From assembly GCA_050999295.1 (NCBI GenBank), contig JBPCPI010000019.1, forward strand, positions 1 to 16,530: a stretch of 16,530 nucleotides of DNA. The letters are read 5' to 3'. The stretch is from JACCQS01 sp050999295. Its GTDB lineage: Bacteria; Actinomycetota; Actinomycetes; Mycobacteriales; Geodermatophilaceae. Made by a program: the position numbers and the translations under genes. Of the stretch, positions 1 through 6,806 are shown in pieces. Positions within the stretch are counted from its first letter, which is position 1; each line of letters starts with the position of its first letter. The notes beneath the pieces were generated by a model. It searched no databases. It saw nothing but the letters and a program-made list of their open reading frames with translations, and was not told the DNA's origin.

Positions 1-121
1 ACAATGCGGCCACAGCATGCCGAACGGGCGGCGCGAACGCCGTAGACCAGCATACGCGTACGCGGGCGGACCGGCCAACCGGGGTGGCGGCCTGTCGTCC
101 TACCCGGCGCCTACGAGTCGC

Positions 122-643
122 TTACGAGTCGCGGGCGCTGCCTGAGTCGGCTGACCCGCGCCGGACCGGCGACGCGCCGAGGGTCTGGACGAGCAGCAGC
201 GCCCCCCAGGGCCCGGCCACCCACAGCGGCCAAGGGTAGGAGAACCCGCCCTTACCGATGAGACCCACGATCAGCCAGATCACGACGCAGAGCGTCACGA
301 CCGAGGCATAGGTGCCCCAGAGCCGCCACAGCCAACTCGGCTCGTCGGTCAGTGCTCGCGCCCGGCGGCCTCGGCCCATGGCTGGCGAGATGTGCTGCCC
401 GGAGGACTCCGGACGCTCGGGATTGGCCACGGGCAGATCCGCCGTCAAGTGCAGCAGGTCCGAGGCCTTCTTCGCGCCGTAGGCCGAGGCGACCCGCTGG
501 TCGTACTCGTCAAGATCCAGCCGGCCCTCGGCGAAGGCCCGGCCCAGCTGCGCGACGGCCTGTTCGCGCTCCCGATCACCGATCCGCACTGCCGGATGGG
601 TCGCCGGCTCGGCGCGCCGGTCCGGCGTCTCGGGCGTAGTCAC
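122..643 (-). CDS. DUF1707 and two-helix (2TM) membrane protein, copy 2
   Basis: This is a 173-residue protein of unknown function. Residues 19-71 form a DUF1707 domain, recognisable by VRIGDREREQAV, then FAEGRLDLDEYDQRV, then a closing LTADLP. A polar linker of about 30 residues follows. Two hydrophobic segments (about 111-129 and 136-155), joined by a short aromatic turn and WVAGPWGALLL, form a 2TM-type membrane anchor. The N-terminal domain is therefore probably cytoplasmic. No catalytic motif is visible. DUF1707 is a small actinobacterial domain often fused to membrane segments. The start is GTG with a GAAGGG tract directly against it, so the start is moderately certain. It lies 97 nt downstream of a paralogue and the two are probably co-transcribed. 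An 11-nt tandem repeat (TACGAGTCGC in each unit, 112-132) crosses the stop codon. Bases 1-121 show no further gene that I can support. Confidence 0.85.
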   Translation of the reverse strand: MTTPETPDRRAEPATHPAVRIGDREREQAVAQLGRAFAEGRLDLDEYDQRVASAYGAKKASDLLHLTADLPVANPERPESSGQHISPAMGRGRRARALTDEPSWLWRLWGTYASVVTLCVVIWLIVGLIGKGGFSYPWPLWVAGPWGALLLVQTLGASPVRRGSADSGSARDS

Positions 644-714
644 CCCTTCAGCTTATCCGTGCCCGACGGTCTCCCGCGGAACCGAAACAAGCACCGAAAT
701 CGTGTGGACGCACG

Positions 715-728
715 CCCCCGGCCGGGGG
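715..728. other. Perfect GC palindrome between the two DUF1707 genes
   Basis: CCCCCGG is followed immediately by its reverse complement, in the 97-nt gap between the paralogues. In RNA it would fold as a 5-bp C/G stem with a GGCC loop. No T-run follows on the minus strand, so it may reduce read-through or stabilise the upstream mRNA rather than be a classic terminator. Confidence 0.4.
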
Positions 729-740
729 TCGCGGCCAGGC

Positions 741-1223
741 TCAGCGATCCGGCGTCGTCAGCTTGGTGCCGATGGTGCTGACTAGAAGGACCGCTCCCCA
801 AGGTCCGGCGACCCACATCGGCCAGAAGTACGGGAAGGCCGACTCGCTGCTCACGCCGATGATGAGCCAGATCATTAGATTGATCGCGACCACGCCCGCG
901 TACACCAACCAGGCTCGCCTGAGCCAGGCCGGGAGTGGTGCGACCTCCGCGCGCGGCTGCAGGCGGGCGCGATCCCGGGTTCTGGACTGCTGCTTGGCAG
1001 GCGCAGCCGAGGAGGGATGCTGGGGCAGATCCGCCGTCAGGTGCAACAAGTCGTTGGCGGTCTTGGCCGCGTACGCCGAGGCAACCCGCTCGTCGTACTC
1101 GGCCAGGTCCAGTCGGCCCTCAGCGAACGCCTTGCCCAGGTGCCCGACAGCCTGCTCACGCTCCCGATCACCGATCCGGACAGCCGGACGGTTGTCTGGA
1201 TCGGGCAGCTCGGGCGTACTCAC
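741..1223 (-). CDS. DUF1707 and two-helix (2TM) membrane protein, copy 1
   Basis: This 160-residue paralogue of the next gene downstream has the same layout. The DUF1707 domain spans about residues 14-67 (VRIGDREREQAVGHLGKAF, then RLDLAEYDERVASAY, then LTADLP). A basic, glutamine-rich linker follows, then two membrane segments at about 106-124 and 132-151. The last hairpin keeps the WPMWVAGPWGAVLLV signature. The two copies are nearly identical through the DUF1707 core but differ in the linker and C-terminus, as expected for an older tandem duplication. The start is GTG with only a weak ribosome binding site. It faces away from the AbiEi-like gene, leaving a 205-nt divergent gap in which both promoters would lie. 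The function is unknown; a membrane-linked regulatory or envelope role is only a guess. Confidence 0.85.
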   Translation of the reverse strand: MSTPELPDPDNRPAVRIGDREREQAVGHLGKAFAEGRLDLAEYDERVASAYAAKTANDLLHLTADLPQHPSSAAPAKQQSRTRDRARLQPRAEVAPLPAWLRRAWLVYAGVVAINLMIWLIIGVSSESAFPYFWPMWVAGPWGAVLLVSTIGTKLTTPDR

Positions 1224-1318
1224 ACCATCAGCCTAACCGTGCGCGATAACCCCGGTCTGGTGATCGGCCACGCCCGTCGAGTGGGACGTCTCGAAGAGCC
1301 TTTGTTGCACTAGGCACC

Positions 1319-1331
1319 GCGGACATCCGGG
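1319..1331. repeat. 13-nt repeat, left copy (GCGGACATCCGGG)
   Basis: GCGGACATCCGGG occurs here and again at 2434-2446, on either side of the AbiEi-like gene. Its core also occurs inverted at 2601-2610 inside a palindrome. The repeat may be part of a dispersed element or a binding site. Confidence 0.5.
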
Positions 1332-1367
1332 TGCGAGGCGGCACGAACGCGAGACAAGAGGATTCAC

Positions 1368-1445
1368 ATGCGCCGAGCCTCGGGAGCCAGTTGTCCACAG
1401 TTGCAGCGACGTCAACCGGTCAGGCTGGATGCCCTGCGACGCTGA
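1368..1445 (+). CDS. Possible 25-codon upstream ORF (leader peptide)
   Basis: An ATG lies about 7 nt after AGAGGA, the best ribosome binding site in this gap. It opens 25 codons (MRRASGASCPQLQRRQPVRL and five more) ending in TGA at 1443-1445. That stop overlaps the beginning of the annotated AbiEi-like gene and lies 4 nt before its second in-frame ATG at 1450. The main gene has no good ribosome binding site at either ATG, so this uORF could feed ribosomes to 1450 by re-initiation. It may equally be chance in GC-rich DNA. Confidence 0.25.
   Translation: MRRASGASCPQLQRRQPVRLDALRR
1391..1399 (+). promoter_or_regulatory. DnaA-box-like site (TTGTCCACA)
   Basis: TTGTCCACA matches the DnaA box form favoured in high-GC actinobacteria. 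It is a single copy in the divergent gap and inside the possible uORF. There is no cluster of boxes and no dnaA or dnaN nearby, so it is not an origin. It could be a regulatory DnaA site or chance. Confidence 0.25.
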
Positions 1446-2409
1446 GCGAATGAACGACCTGCTGCTCGCCCGCGCACGGGCCGCCGGCGGACTCTTCACC
1501 GCGACGGACGCGCTGGCGTGCGGCTACGACCGACCTGGGCTCAGCCGACTGGTCAGCACCGGTCGGGTGATCCGGATCGGGTGCGGTGCCTACGCCGCGG
1601 GGGACACCTATTCTGCGGCTTCGCCCGACCGGCGTCATCGGATGGCGACTATCGCGGCGCTGCGGCGGTTTCCCGCTCGGGTCGCCGCCAGTCACTACTC
1701 CGCGTTGACCCTATGGGGACTGCCGGTGTGGCGGGCGCCGCTGAGCCGAATTCACCTTGCCCGGACGGTCGCCGGGCCCGGTCGACGTTCGGCCGGCGTC
1801 ACCGTGCATCGCGGCTGGGCCCGTGCTGCCGACCCATCGGCGTCGAGCTCGAATGCCTACGATTACGTGGATGGAGCGCTCTGCGTGCGGCCGGCCCTCG
1901 CGGTGTTAGGCACGGCGATGATCTGCGGCGTCGAAGCCGGAGTGGTCGCAGCGGATGCCGCCCTCGCTGCCGATCTGATCAGCGGCAGGGACCTCCAGAT
2001 CTGGCTGGAGCGGATTCCCCACCATCCGAGTGTTCGGGCCGCTCGACTTGCCGTAGACCTGGCTGATGAGAGGTCAGAGTCGCCGGGTGAGTCCCGCGCG
2101 CGCCTCGTGCTGGGTTCCCTCGATCTCGGAACGCCGCGCTGCCAGGTGGAGATCCGCACCGAGGATGGGTTCCTGATCGGCCGGGTGGACTTCCTCTACG
2201 AGCAGCAGCGGACCGTCGTCGAGTTCGATGGCCTGGTCAAATACGGGGGTGCCGAAGGGCGGCAGGTGCTGGTCGCCGAGAAACGGCGGGAGGACCTACT
2301 CCGCGATCTCGGGTACGAAGTCGTCCGCGTGACGTGGGCCGAACTCGACCGCCCCTTGATCCTGCGCCAACGGCTGCTTGCCGCCTTCGGCCGCAACGTC
2401 CGCGCCTGA
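1429..2409 (+). CDS. AbiEi-like winged-helix protein with C-terminal DUF559/VSR-like nuclease-fold domain
   Basis: This 326-residue protein is not a named gene. Residues 10-57 resemble the winged-helix N-terminus of AbiEi-family antitoxin-like proteins (LLLARARAAGGLFTATDALA, then GLSRLVSTGRVIRIGCGAY). The ASHYSALTLWGLP stretch at 87-99 is also typical. The C-terminal third resembles DUF559/VSR-type PD-(D/E)XK folds, with E221, D254 in GRVDF, E265 and D267 in VVEFDG, then KRREDLLRDLGYEVVRVTW. These acidic residues could bind metal, but activity is not shown. No partner toxin (AbiEii-like) gene lies beside it. Such orphan proteins are common in actinobacteria and their role is unknown. Two starts are possible, ATG 1429 and ATG 1450. 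Neither has a strong ribosome binding site, and 1450 gives the more usual N-terminus. It converges with map. Confidence 0.8.
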   Translation: MPCDAERMNDLLLARARAAGGLFTATDALACGYDRPGLSRLVSTGRVIRIGCGAYAAGDTYSAASPDRRHRMATIAALRRFPARVAASHYSALTLWGLPVWRAPLSRIHLARTVAGPGRRSAGVTVHRGWARAADPSASSSNAYDYVDGALCVRPALAVLGTAMICGVEAGVVAADAALAADLISGRDLQIWLERIPHHPSVRAARLAVDLADERSESPGESRARLVLGSLDLGTPRCQVEIRTEDGFLIGRVDFLYEQQRTVVEFDGLVKYGGAEGRQVLVAEKRREDLLRDLGYEVVRVTWAELDRPLILRQRLLAAFGRNVRA

Positions 2410-2433
2410 TACCGCCGGCGTCACACCGGGCGT

Positions 2434-2446
2434 GCGGACATCCGGG
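2434..2446. repeat. 13-nt repeat, right copy (GCGGACATCCGGG)
   Basis: This is the second exact copy of the 13-mer seen at 1319-1331, lying 25 nt after the stop of the AbiEi-like gene and in the same orientation. Confidence 0.5.
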
Positions 2447-2480
2447 GATCACGCGGGAACCTCCGCCAGGAGCGAGCCGC

Positions 2481-2494
2481 TTCACGAGCGTGAA
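2481..2494. terminator. Hairpin in the convergent gap (possible terminator)
   Basis: TTCACG-AG-CGTGAA is a perfect inverted repeat in the 259-nt gap between the convergent AbiEi-like gene and map. No T-run follows on either strand. Together with the hairpin at 2596-2617 it is a candidate factor-assisted or U-less stop for one or both genes. Apart from the repeats, nothing else is supported in 2410-2668. Confidence 0.3.
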
Positions 2495-2595
2495 TGTCCG
2501 ATGAGCCGCATGGCCGCTGCTGCTCTATGACTCGCCCACGTGTCAACCATCCCATATGCCCATCGCGGCCGAATAGGAACGCGGATGTTGCGCCT

Positions 2596-2617
2596 GGCGC
2601 GCGGATGTCCGCGAGCC
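2596..2617. terminator. Strong GC hairpin just downstream of map
   Basis: GGC-G-CGCGGA-TG-TCCGCG-A-GCC forms a 9-bp stem with one mismatch. It lies about 50 nt past the map stop codon on the minus strand. It contains the inverted core of the 13-nt repeat (GGATGTCCGC). It may end the secY-adk-map transcript, although no U-tract follows. Confidence 0.35.
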
Positions 2618-2668
2618 AAGTAGGACAAACCCGCGTCAAGTCGTAGCGAATCTGAGCCGGCTGGAGGG

Positions 2669-3472
2669 CTAGATGGCGATCTCGATGTTGTGGGCAGCCA
2701 GGCCCGCCTGGCCACCGTCGGGGGCGGTGGTGACCAGGGGTCCATCAGCAGTGATGGCCACGGTGTGTTCGAAGTGAGCGGCGTACGAGCCGTCCTTGGT
2801 GACGACGGTCCAGCCATCCGGCAATTCCACCGTGGCGGGATCGCCGATCGTGACCATGGGTTCGATGGCCAGGCACAGCCCCGGGACCAGCCGCGGTCCG
2901 CGACCGGGGCGGCCGAAGTTGAGGACGTGCGGGTCCTGATGCATCTCCGTACCGATGCCATGCCCGCCGTAGTGATCGACGATCCCGTAGTGATGCGCGT
3001 GCGAGCGCACGGAGGCCTCGACCGCGTGGCTGATGTCGGTCAGCCGACCGTCGGCCAGGGCACGCGACAGCCCGGCCCACATCGACGCCTCGGTGACAGC
3101 CATCAACTCGAGAACCTCTGGGGTCACCTCGCCGACGGCCACACTGATCGCGGAGTCCCCGTGATAGCCGTGGTAGATCGCGCCGCAGTCCAGCGAGATG
3201 ACATCGCCCTCCGCAAGAATCCTCTTGGGGTTGGGGATTCCGTGCACGATCTCGTCGTTGACCGATGCGCACACCGTCTTGGGAAAGCCTCGGTAGCCCA
3301 GGAACGACGGTATGGCGCCGGCGTCGCGGATGACGCGTTCGGCGATCGCATCCAGCTGGCCGGTACTGACGCCGGGTGCCACCGCCTCGCGCATCGCGGC
3401 CAGCGCGTCGGCCACGATCAGCCCGGCTGAGCGCATTAGCGCGATCTCTTCGGAAGTCTTGATCTGGATCAT
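2669..3472 (-). CDS. map: Methionine aminopeptidase, type I
   Basis: This enzyme removes the initiator methionine from new proteins in the cytoplasm. At 267 residues it has the usual type I length with no N-terminal extension. All five metal ligands of the pita-bread fold are visible: D95 and D106 (in LDCGAIYHGYHGDSA), H171 (in YGGHGIG), E204 (in AIEPM) and E235 (in HFEHT). The substrate-side H77 is in VNDEIVHGIP. The ATG start overlaps the adk stop by ATGA, so translation is probably coupled to adk. It is the last gene of the block. In many actinobacteria infA and the alpha operon follow map, but here a convergent unrelated gene does. A second map elsewhere in the genome is common in this phylum. 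Confidence 0.97.
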   Translation of the reverse strand: MIQIKTSEEIALMRSAGLIVADALAAMREAVAPGVSTGQLDAIAERVIRDAGAIPSFLGYRGFPKTVCASVNDEIVHGIPNPKRILAEGDVISLDCGAIYHGYHGDSAISVAVGEVTPEVLELMAVTEASMWAGLSRALADGRLTDISHAVEASVRSHAHHYGIVDHYGGHGIGTEMHQDPHVLNFGRPGRGPRLVPGLCLAIEPMVTIGDPATVELPDGWTVVTKDGSYAAHFEHTVAITADGPLVTTAPDGGQAGLAAHNIEIAI

Positions 3473-4125
3473 GCGGACAGAGCCTCCCTGAGCGCCTGAA
3501 CGGCTCGCAACGTCACTTCGTCGACGGTTCCCACAGCATCGATGACCGCCAGCAGACCCAGGTCGGCGTAGAACCCCACCAGCGGCTCGGTCTGCTCCCG
3601 GTAGACCTCCAAGCGCCTACGGATCGTCTCGGGTTGATCGTCGTCGCGCTGCGACAGGCTGCTACCGCACTCGTCACACCGATTCTCCACCGACGTGGGG
3701 TCGTACACCACGTGCCAGATCCGCCCACACCCTTGGCAGGTCCGTCGCCCGGACAGCCGTCGTACGAGCTCCTCGTCGTCGGGCTTCATCTCCAGGACGA
3801 CGTCGAGGTTCTCGTCCAACTCGGCCAGCGTCTTCTGCAACTGCTCGGCCTGGCCCAACGTACGCGGAAAGCCGTCGAGCACGAACCCGGCATGCGCGTC
3901 GGGCTTGGCCAACCGGTCCCGGACCATGGCCACCGTGATCTCGTCGGGCACCAGGTCCCCAGCGTTCATGAACGCCTTCGCCTGCCTGCCGAGCTCGGTC
4001 ATCTCGCTGACGTTCTCCCGGAAGATGTCCCCGGTGGAAACGTGCGGGATGTGCAGACGTGCGGCGATGAGTTGCGCCTGAGTCCCCTTCCCGGCGCCTG
4101 GCGGTCCCACCAGGACGACGTGCAC
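3469..4125 (-). CDS. adk: Adenylate kinase, zinc-type LID
   Basis: Adenylate kinase interconverts ATP plus AMP and two ADP. The 218 residues include the P-loop GPPGAGKGT (7-15), the AMP-binding STGDIFRE (30-37) and DGFPRT (84-89). The LID domain lies at about 122-160. It has four cysteines, C130, C133, C150 and C153, in two C-x2-C pairs, so it is the zinc-stabilised long form; many actinobacterial adenylate kinases have a short LID without these cysteines. The start is GTG (CAC on the plus strand) overlapping the secY stop by one base (TAGTG). No clear ribosome binding site sits at the right distance, which fits coupling to secY. Its place in secY-adk-map is the standard Gram-positive arrangement. 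Confidence 0.97.
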   Translation of the reverse strand: MHVVLVGPPGAGKGTQAQLIAARLHIPHVSTGDIFRENVSEMTELGRQAKAFMNAGDLVPDEITVAMVRDRLAKPDAHAGFVLDGFPRTLGQAEQLQKTLAELDENLDVVLEMKPDDEELVRRLSGRRTCQGCGRIWHVVYDPTSVENRCDECGSSLSQRDDDQPETIRRRLEVYREQTEPLVGFYADLGLLAVIDAVGTVDEVTLRAVQALREALSA

Positions 4126-5435
4126 TACCGCAGGAACCCTTCGTAGTTGCGCATCCGCAACTGGTTCTCGATCTGCTTCACCGTCTCCAGGCCCACCCCG
4201 ACCATGATCAGCACCGCCGTACCGCCGAAGGGGAAGTTCTGGTTGTTGTTGCTGTCGGTCACGGCCAGCAACAGGTTCGGGAGCACAGCCACAGTGCCCA
4301 GGTACAGCGAGCCGGGCAGGGTGATCCGGGACAGCACGAACTGCAGGTACTCCGCGGTCGGACGCCCCGGTCGGATGCCGGGGATGAAGCCGCCATAGCG
4401 CTTCATGTCGTCAGCGCGATCCTCGGGATTGAACGTGATCGACACGTAGAAGTAGGTGAAGAACACGATCAGTGCGAAGTAGACGGCGATGTGCACGGGC
4501 GAGGACTGATCGATGATGTAGTTCTCGAAGAACAGCCGGACCGGCCCGGTCTCCTGGCCCTGCAGCTGGGTCAGCAGTTGCGGCAGGTAGAGCAGGGATG
4601 AGGCAAAGATGACCGGGATGACACCTGCCTGATTGACCTTCAACGGCAGGTACGTCGACGTGCCGCCATACATTCGGCGCCCGACCATCCGCTTGGCGTA
4701 CTGCACCGGGATCCGCCGCTGGGCCTGCTCGACGTAGACCACCGAGGTGATCACGACCAGGGCCAGGACGCAGACCAGGAAGAAGACGAAGCCACCACGA
4801 GTCTCCAGGATGTTGCCGCCCTCGGCCGGCATCCGGGCCGCGATGGAGGTGAAGATCAGCAACGACATCCCGTTGCCGACGCCCTTCTCGGTCAACAGCT
4901 CGCCGAACCACATGATCATGGCCGTACCGGCGGTCAGCGTGACCACCAGGATGATCTGGTTGGTGATCGACGGGTCCGGGATGATGTCCTGAGTGCAACC
5001 CGGGAACAACTGCCCGCTTCTGGCCAGTGCTACGACGGCGGTGGATTGCAGGATGGCCAGGGCGATGGTCAGGTATCGCGTGTACTGGGTCAGTTTTTGC
5101 TGGCCTGCTTGGCCCTCTTTCTTCAGCTGTTCAAAGCGCGGGATGACCACCACCAGCAGCTGGACGATGATGCTGGCGGTGATGTAGGGCATGATCCCGA
5201 GCGCGAAGACCGACAGGCGCAGCAGCGCACCACCGGAGAACAGGTTGACCAGGGAATAGATGTCCCGGTCCGCACCTGCTTCGGCGAATTCGATGCAGGC
5301 ATTGATGGCTGGGACCGACACCCCGGGCCCGGGGATCGTCGTACCGAGCCGGTAGAGCGCGATGATGAACAGCGAGAAGAGAATCTTCTTGCGAAGATCA
5401 GGCGTCCGGAACGCCGCGGCGAACGCCTGAAGCAC
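4125..5435 (-). CDS. secY: Preprotein translocase subunit SecY
   Basis: SecY is the channel subunit of the SecYEG translocon in the cytoplasmic membrane. The 436 residues carry about ten membrane helices, the first at about 18-36 and the second at about 70-95 after the plug-region glycines. Family signatures are visible: ELLTEKGVGNGMSLLIF (179-195), YLPLKVNQAGVIPVIFASS (262-280), the cytoplasmic loop GFIPGIRPG (349-357) and the C-terminal RNYEGFLR. The start is GTG, placed by a strong AGGAGG tract 4 nt upstream. Unlike the ribosomal genes before it, it has its own ribosome binding site and an 87-nt gap containing a possible -10 element. It may therefore be transcribed partly on its own with adk and map. 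Confidence 0.98.
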   Translation of the reverse strand: MLQAFAAAFRTPDLRKKILFSLFIIALYRLGTTIPGPGVSVPAINACIEFAEAGADRDIYSLVNLFSGGALLRLSVFALGIMPYITASIIVQLLVVVIPRFEQLKKEGQAGQQKLTQYTRYLTIALAILQSTAVVALARSGQLFPGCTQDIIPDPSITNQIILVVTLTAGTAMIMWFGELLTEKGVGNGMSLLIFTSIAARMPAEGGNILETRGGFVFFLVCVLALVVITSVVYVEQAQRRIPVQYAKRMVGRRMYGGTSTYLPLKVNQAGVIPVIFASSLLYLPQLLTQLQGQETGPVRLFFENYIIDQSSPVHIAVYFALIVFFTYFYVSITFNPEDRADDMKRYGGFIPGIRPGRPTAEYLQFVLSRITLPGSLYLGTVAVLPNLLLAVTDSNNNQNFPFGGTAVLIMVGVGLETVKQIENQLRMRNYEGFLR

Positions 5436-5463
5436 TTGTCCTCCTGGAGCTTGCGGTCTAGCG

Positions 5464-5469
5464 ATAATA
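5464..5469 (-). promoter_or_regulatory. Possible -10 element upstream of secY
   Basis: On the minus strand TATTAT (five of six match TATAAT) stands 28 nt before the secY start codon, in the only AT-rich patch of the 87-nt rplO-secY gap. No convincing -35 box is visible 16-18 nt upstream. A short GCCCG-TCGC-CGGGC hairpin (5488-5501) lies before it. An internal promoter is plausible but weakly supported. Confidence 0.3.
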
Positions 5470-5522
5470 GCGTTGCGCCCCTCCCTGGCCCGGCGACGGG
5501 CGAGGAGAAGCGGCTGTGCTCG

Positions 5523-5966
5523 TTACAGCGTGGTCGTGTTGCCCCCGGCAGCAGTGATCTTTTCCTTAGCGCTGGCCGAGAACGCGTGTGCGGTGATCCG
5601 TAGCGCCACCGAGCTCAGTTCGCCGGTGCCGAGAACCTTGATCGGCTGGTTACCGCGTACGGCACCCGCTGCGACGAGCTCGTCGGGTCCGATCTCCCCA
5701 CCGTCGGGGAAGAGCGCAGCGAGCCGGTCGAGATTGACGACCTGGAAGGGGATCTTGTTCCGCGGCGTGAACCCGGACAGCTTGGGCAGCCGCATGTGCA
5801 GCGGTGTCTGGCCACCCTCGAAACGAGCCGGGATGTTACGGCGCGCGCCCTGTCCCTTGGTTCCTCGGCCGGCCGTCTTGCCCTTGCCGGCCGCACCCCG
5901 ACCGACGCGGATCTTCAACTTGCGCGAACCCGGTGCCGGGCGAAGATGGTGCAGCTTGATCGTCAT
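5523..5966 (-). CDS. rplO: 50S ribosomal protein L15
   Basis: L15 binds 23S rRNA late in assembly of the large subunit. The 147 residues match the family length. The glycine- and lysine-rich N-terminal tail (LKIRVGRGAAGKGKTAGRG, then TKGQGAR) threads into rRNA, and the signature FEGGQTPLHMRLPKLSGF follows at about 49-66. The globular part ends with the usual ITAHAFSASAKEKI segment. ATG start; a GGAGG tract lies inside the end of rpmD, leaving only 2 nt between the genes. It is the last ribosomal gene of the spc block here, and the following gap to secY is not bridged by a small ORF. Confidence 0.97.
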   Translation of the reverse strand: MTIKLHHLRPAPGSRKLKIRVGRGAAGKGKTAGRGTKGQGARRNIPARFEGGQTPLHMRLPKLSGFTPRNKIPFQVVNLDRLAALFPDGGEIGPDELVAAGAVRGNQPIKVLGTGELSSVALRITAHAFSASAKEKITAAGGNTTTL

Positions 5967-5968
5967 GT

Positions 5969-6157
5969 CTACTCGACCTCCTCGACCGCCACGAGATGCG
6001 GCACGGTAGCCACCATGCCACGGATCTCGGGGCGGTCCTCTTTCACGACCACATCATGGATGCGCTTGAGACCGAGCGAGCGCAGCGTCTCCCGCTGGTT
6101 GGGCTTCCTCCCGATCCGGGAACCGGTCTGGGTGATCTTCAGCCGGGGCACGGTCAC
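5969..6157 (-). CDS. rpmD: 50S ribosomal protein L30
   Basis: L30 is a small large-subunit protein. The 62 residues begin MTVPRLKITQTGSRIGRKPN and include QRETLRSLGLKRIHDVV, the family hallmark. The true start is GTG at 6157, which overlaps the rpsE stop by GTGA and follows a G-rich tract. A longer open frame runs upstream but has no homologous sequence before this point. L30 is missing in some bacteria; its presence between S5 and L15 is the standard spc order. Confidence 0.95.
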   Translation of the reverse strand: MTVPRLKITQTGSRIGRKPNQRETLRSLGLKRIHDVVVKEDRPEIRGMVATVPHLVAVEEVE

Positions 6158-6744
6158 ACCCCCGCCGCTCGGGCGCGCAGCATCGCAGCCGGAGCAACGT
6201 CCTCCAGCGACAGACCGCGGCGGGCCGCGATCTCCTCGGGACGGACCAGGCCCTGCAGGGCGGCCACGGTCGCGTGCACGATGTTGATCGGGTTGGACGA
6301 GCCGAGGCTCTTGGACAGCACGTCGTGGATACCGGCGCACTCGAGCACGGCGCGTACCGGTCCGCCGGCGATGACGCCGGTACCTGGGCTAGCCGGCTTT
6401 AACAGCACGACACCGGCAGCCGCCCGGCCCTGGATGGTGTGCGGGATCGTTCCGGCGATGCGCGGAACATTGAAGAAGCTCTTCTTCGCGTCCTCCACAC
6501 CCTTGGCGATGGCGGCCGGTACTTCCTTGGCCTTGCCGTAGCCGACCCCGACCTGGCCGTCGCCGTCTCCGACGACCACGAGTGCGGTGAAGCTGAACCG
6601 GCGACCACCCTTGACGACCTTGGCCACCCGGTTGATGGCTACTACGCGCTCGAGGTGGGTGGACTTCTCCGCCCCGGCCCGACCGCCGTCGCGGCGGTCG
6701 CGGCGTTCTCCGCCGACTGCCCCGCGTCGCTGTGGTCCTGGCAT
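6154..6744 (-). CDS. rpsE: 30S ribosomal protein S5
   Basis: S5 sits near the mRNA entry and decoding centre and affects fidelity and mRNA unwinding. The 196 residues include a basic, arginine-rich N-terminal extension of about 28 residues (common in actinobacteria), the double-stranded RNA-binding part (ERVVAINRVAKVVKGGRRF, then GDGDGQVGVGYGKAKEVPAA) and the C-terminal part with GGPVRAVLECAGIHDVLSKS. ATG start with AAGGG about 9 nt upstream. The ATG also shares its first base with the stop of a 20-codon bridging ORF that comes from rplR. Its own stop is overlapped by the rpmD start. Confidence 0.97.
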   Translation of the reverse strand: MPGPQRRGAVGGERRDRRDGGRAGAEKSTHLERVVAINRVAKVVKGGRRFSFTALVVVGDGDGQVGVGYGKAKEVPAAIAKGVEDAKKSFFNVPRIAGTIPHTIQGRAAAGVVLLKPASPGTGVIAGGPVRAVLECAGIHDVLSKSLGSSNPINIVHATVAALQGLVRPEEIAARRGLSLEDVAPAAMLRARAAGV

Positions 6745-6806
6745 CAGTGCAGCCCTTCAGTAGTTGTACGTACGCCCATGACGTGTCGCTTCCAGTTGCT
6801 GGTCAT
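6744..6806 (-). CDS. Bridging small ORF between rplR and rpsE (20 codons)
   Basis: This frame fills the 61-nt gap exactly. Its ATG shares a base with the rplR stop (TGATG) and its TGA shares a base with the rpsE start (TGATG). The peptide would start MTSNWKRHVMGVRTT. It resembles no family I know. I infer that its role, if translated, is to carry ribosomes from rplR to rpsE. The rpsE ribosome binding site lies within it. Confidence 0.4.
   Translation of the reverse strand: MTSNWKRHVMGVRTTTEGLH

Noticed and set aside
644..740. Bridging ORF between the two DUF1707 genes
   Set aside because: A short GTG frame exists but does not start at the upstream stop and ends before the next start without overlap, so it does not share the pattern seen in the ribosomal block.
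1391..1399. Replication origin at the DnaA-like box
   Set aside because: A single box, no cluster, no AT-rich unwinding region and no dnaA/dnaN.
1429..2409. Complete type IV toxin-antitoxin pair
   Set aside because: No AbiEii-like nucleotidyltransferase gene lies next to it on either side; only the antitoxin-like domain is present.
2690..3430. 246-codon plus-strand frame antisense to map
   Set aside because: It mirrors the codon pattern of map, which has all its catalytic residues; no motif of its own.
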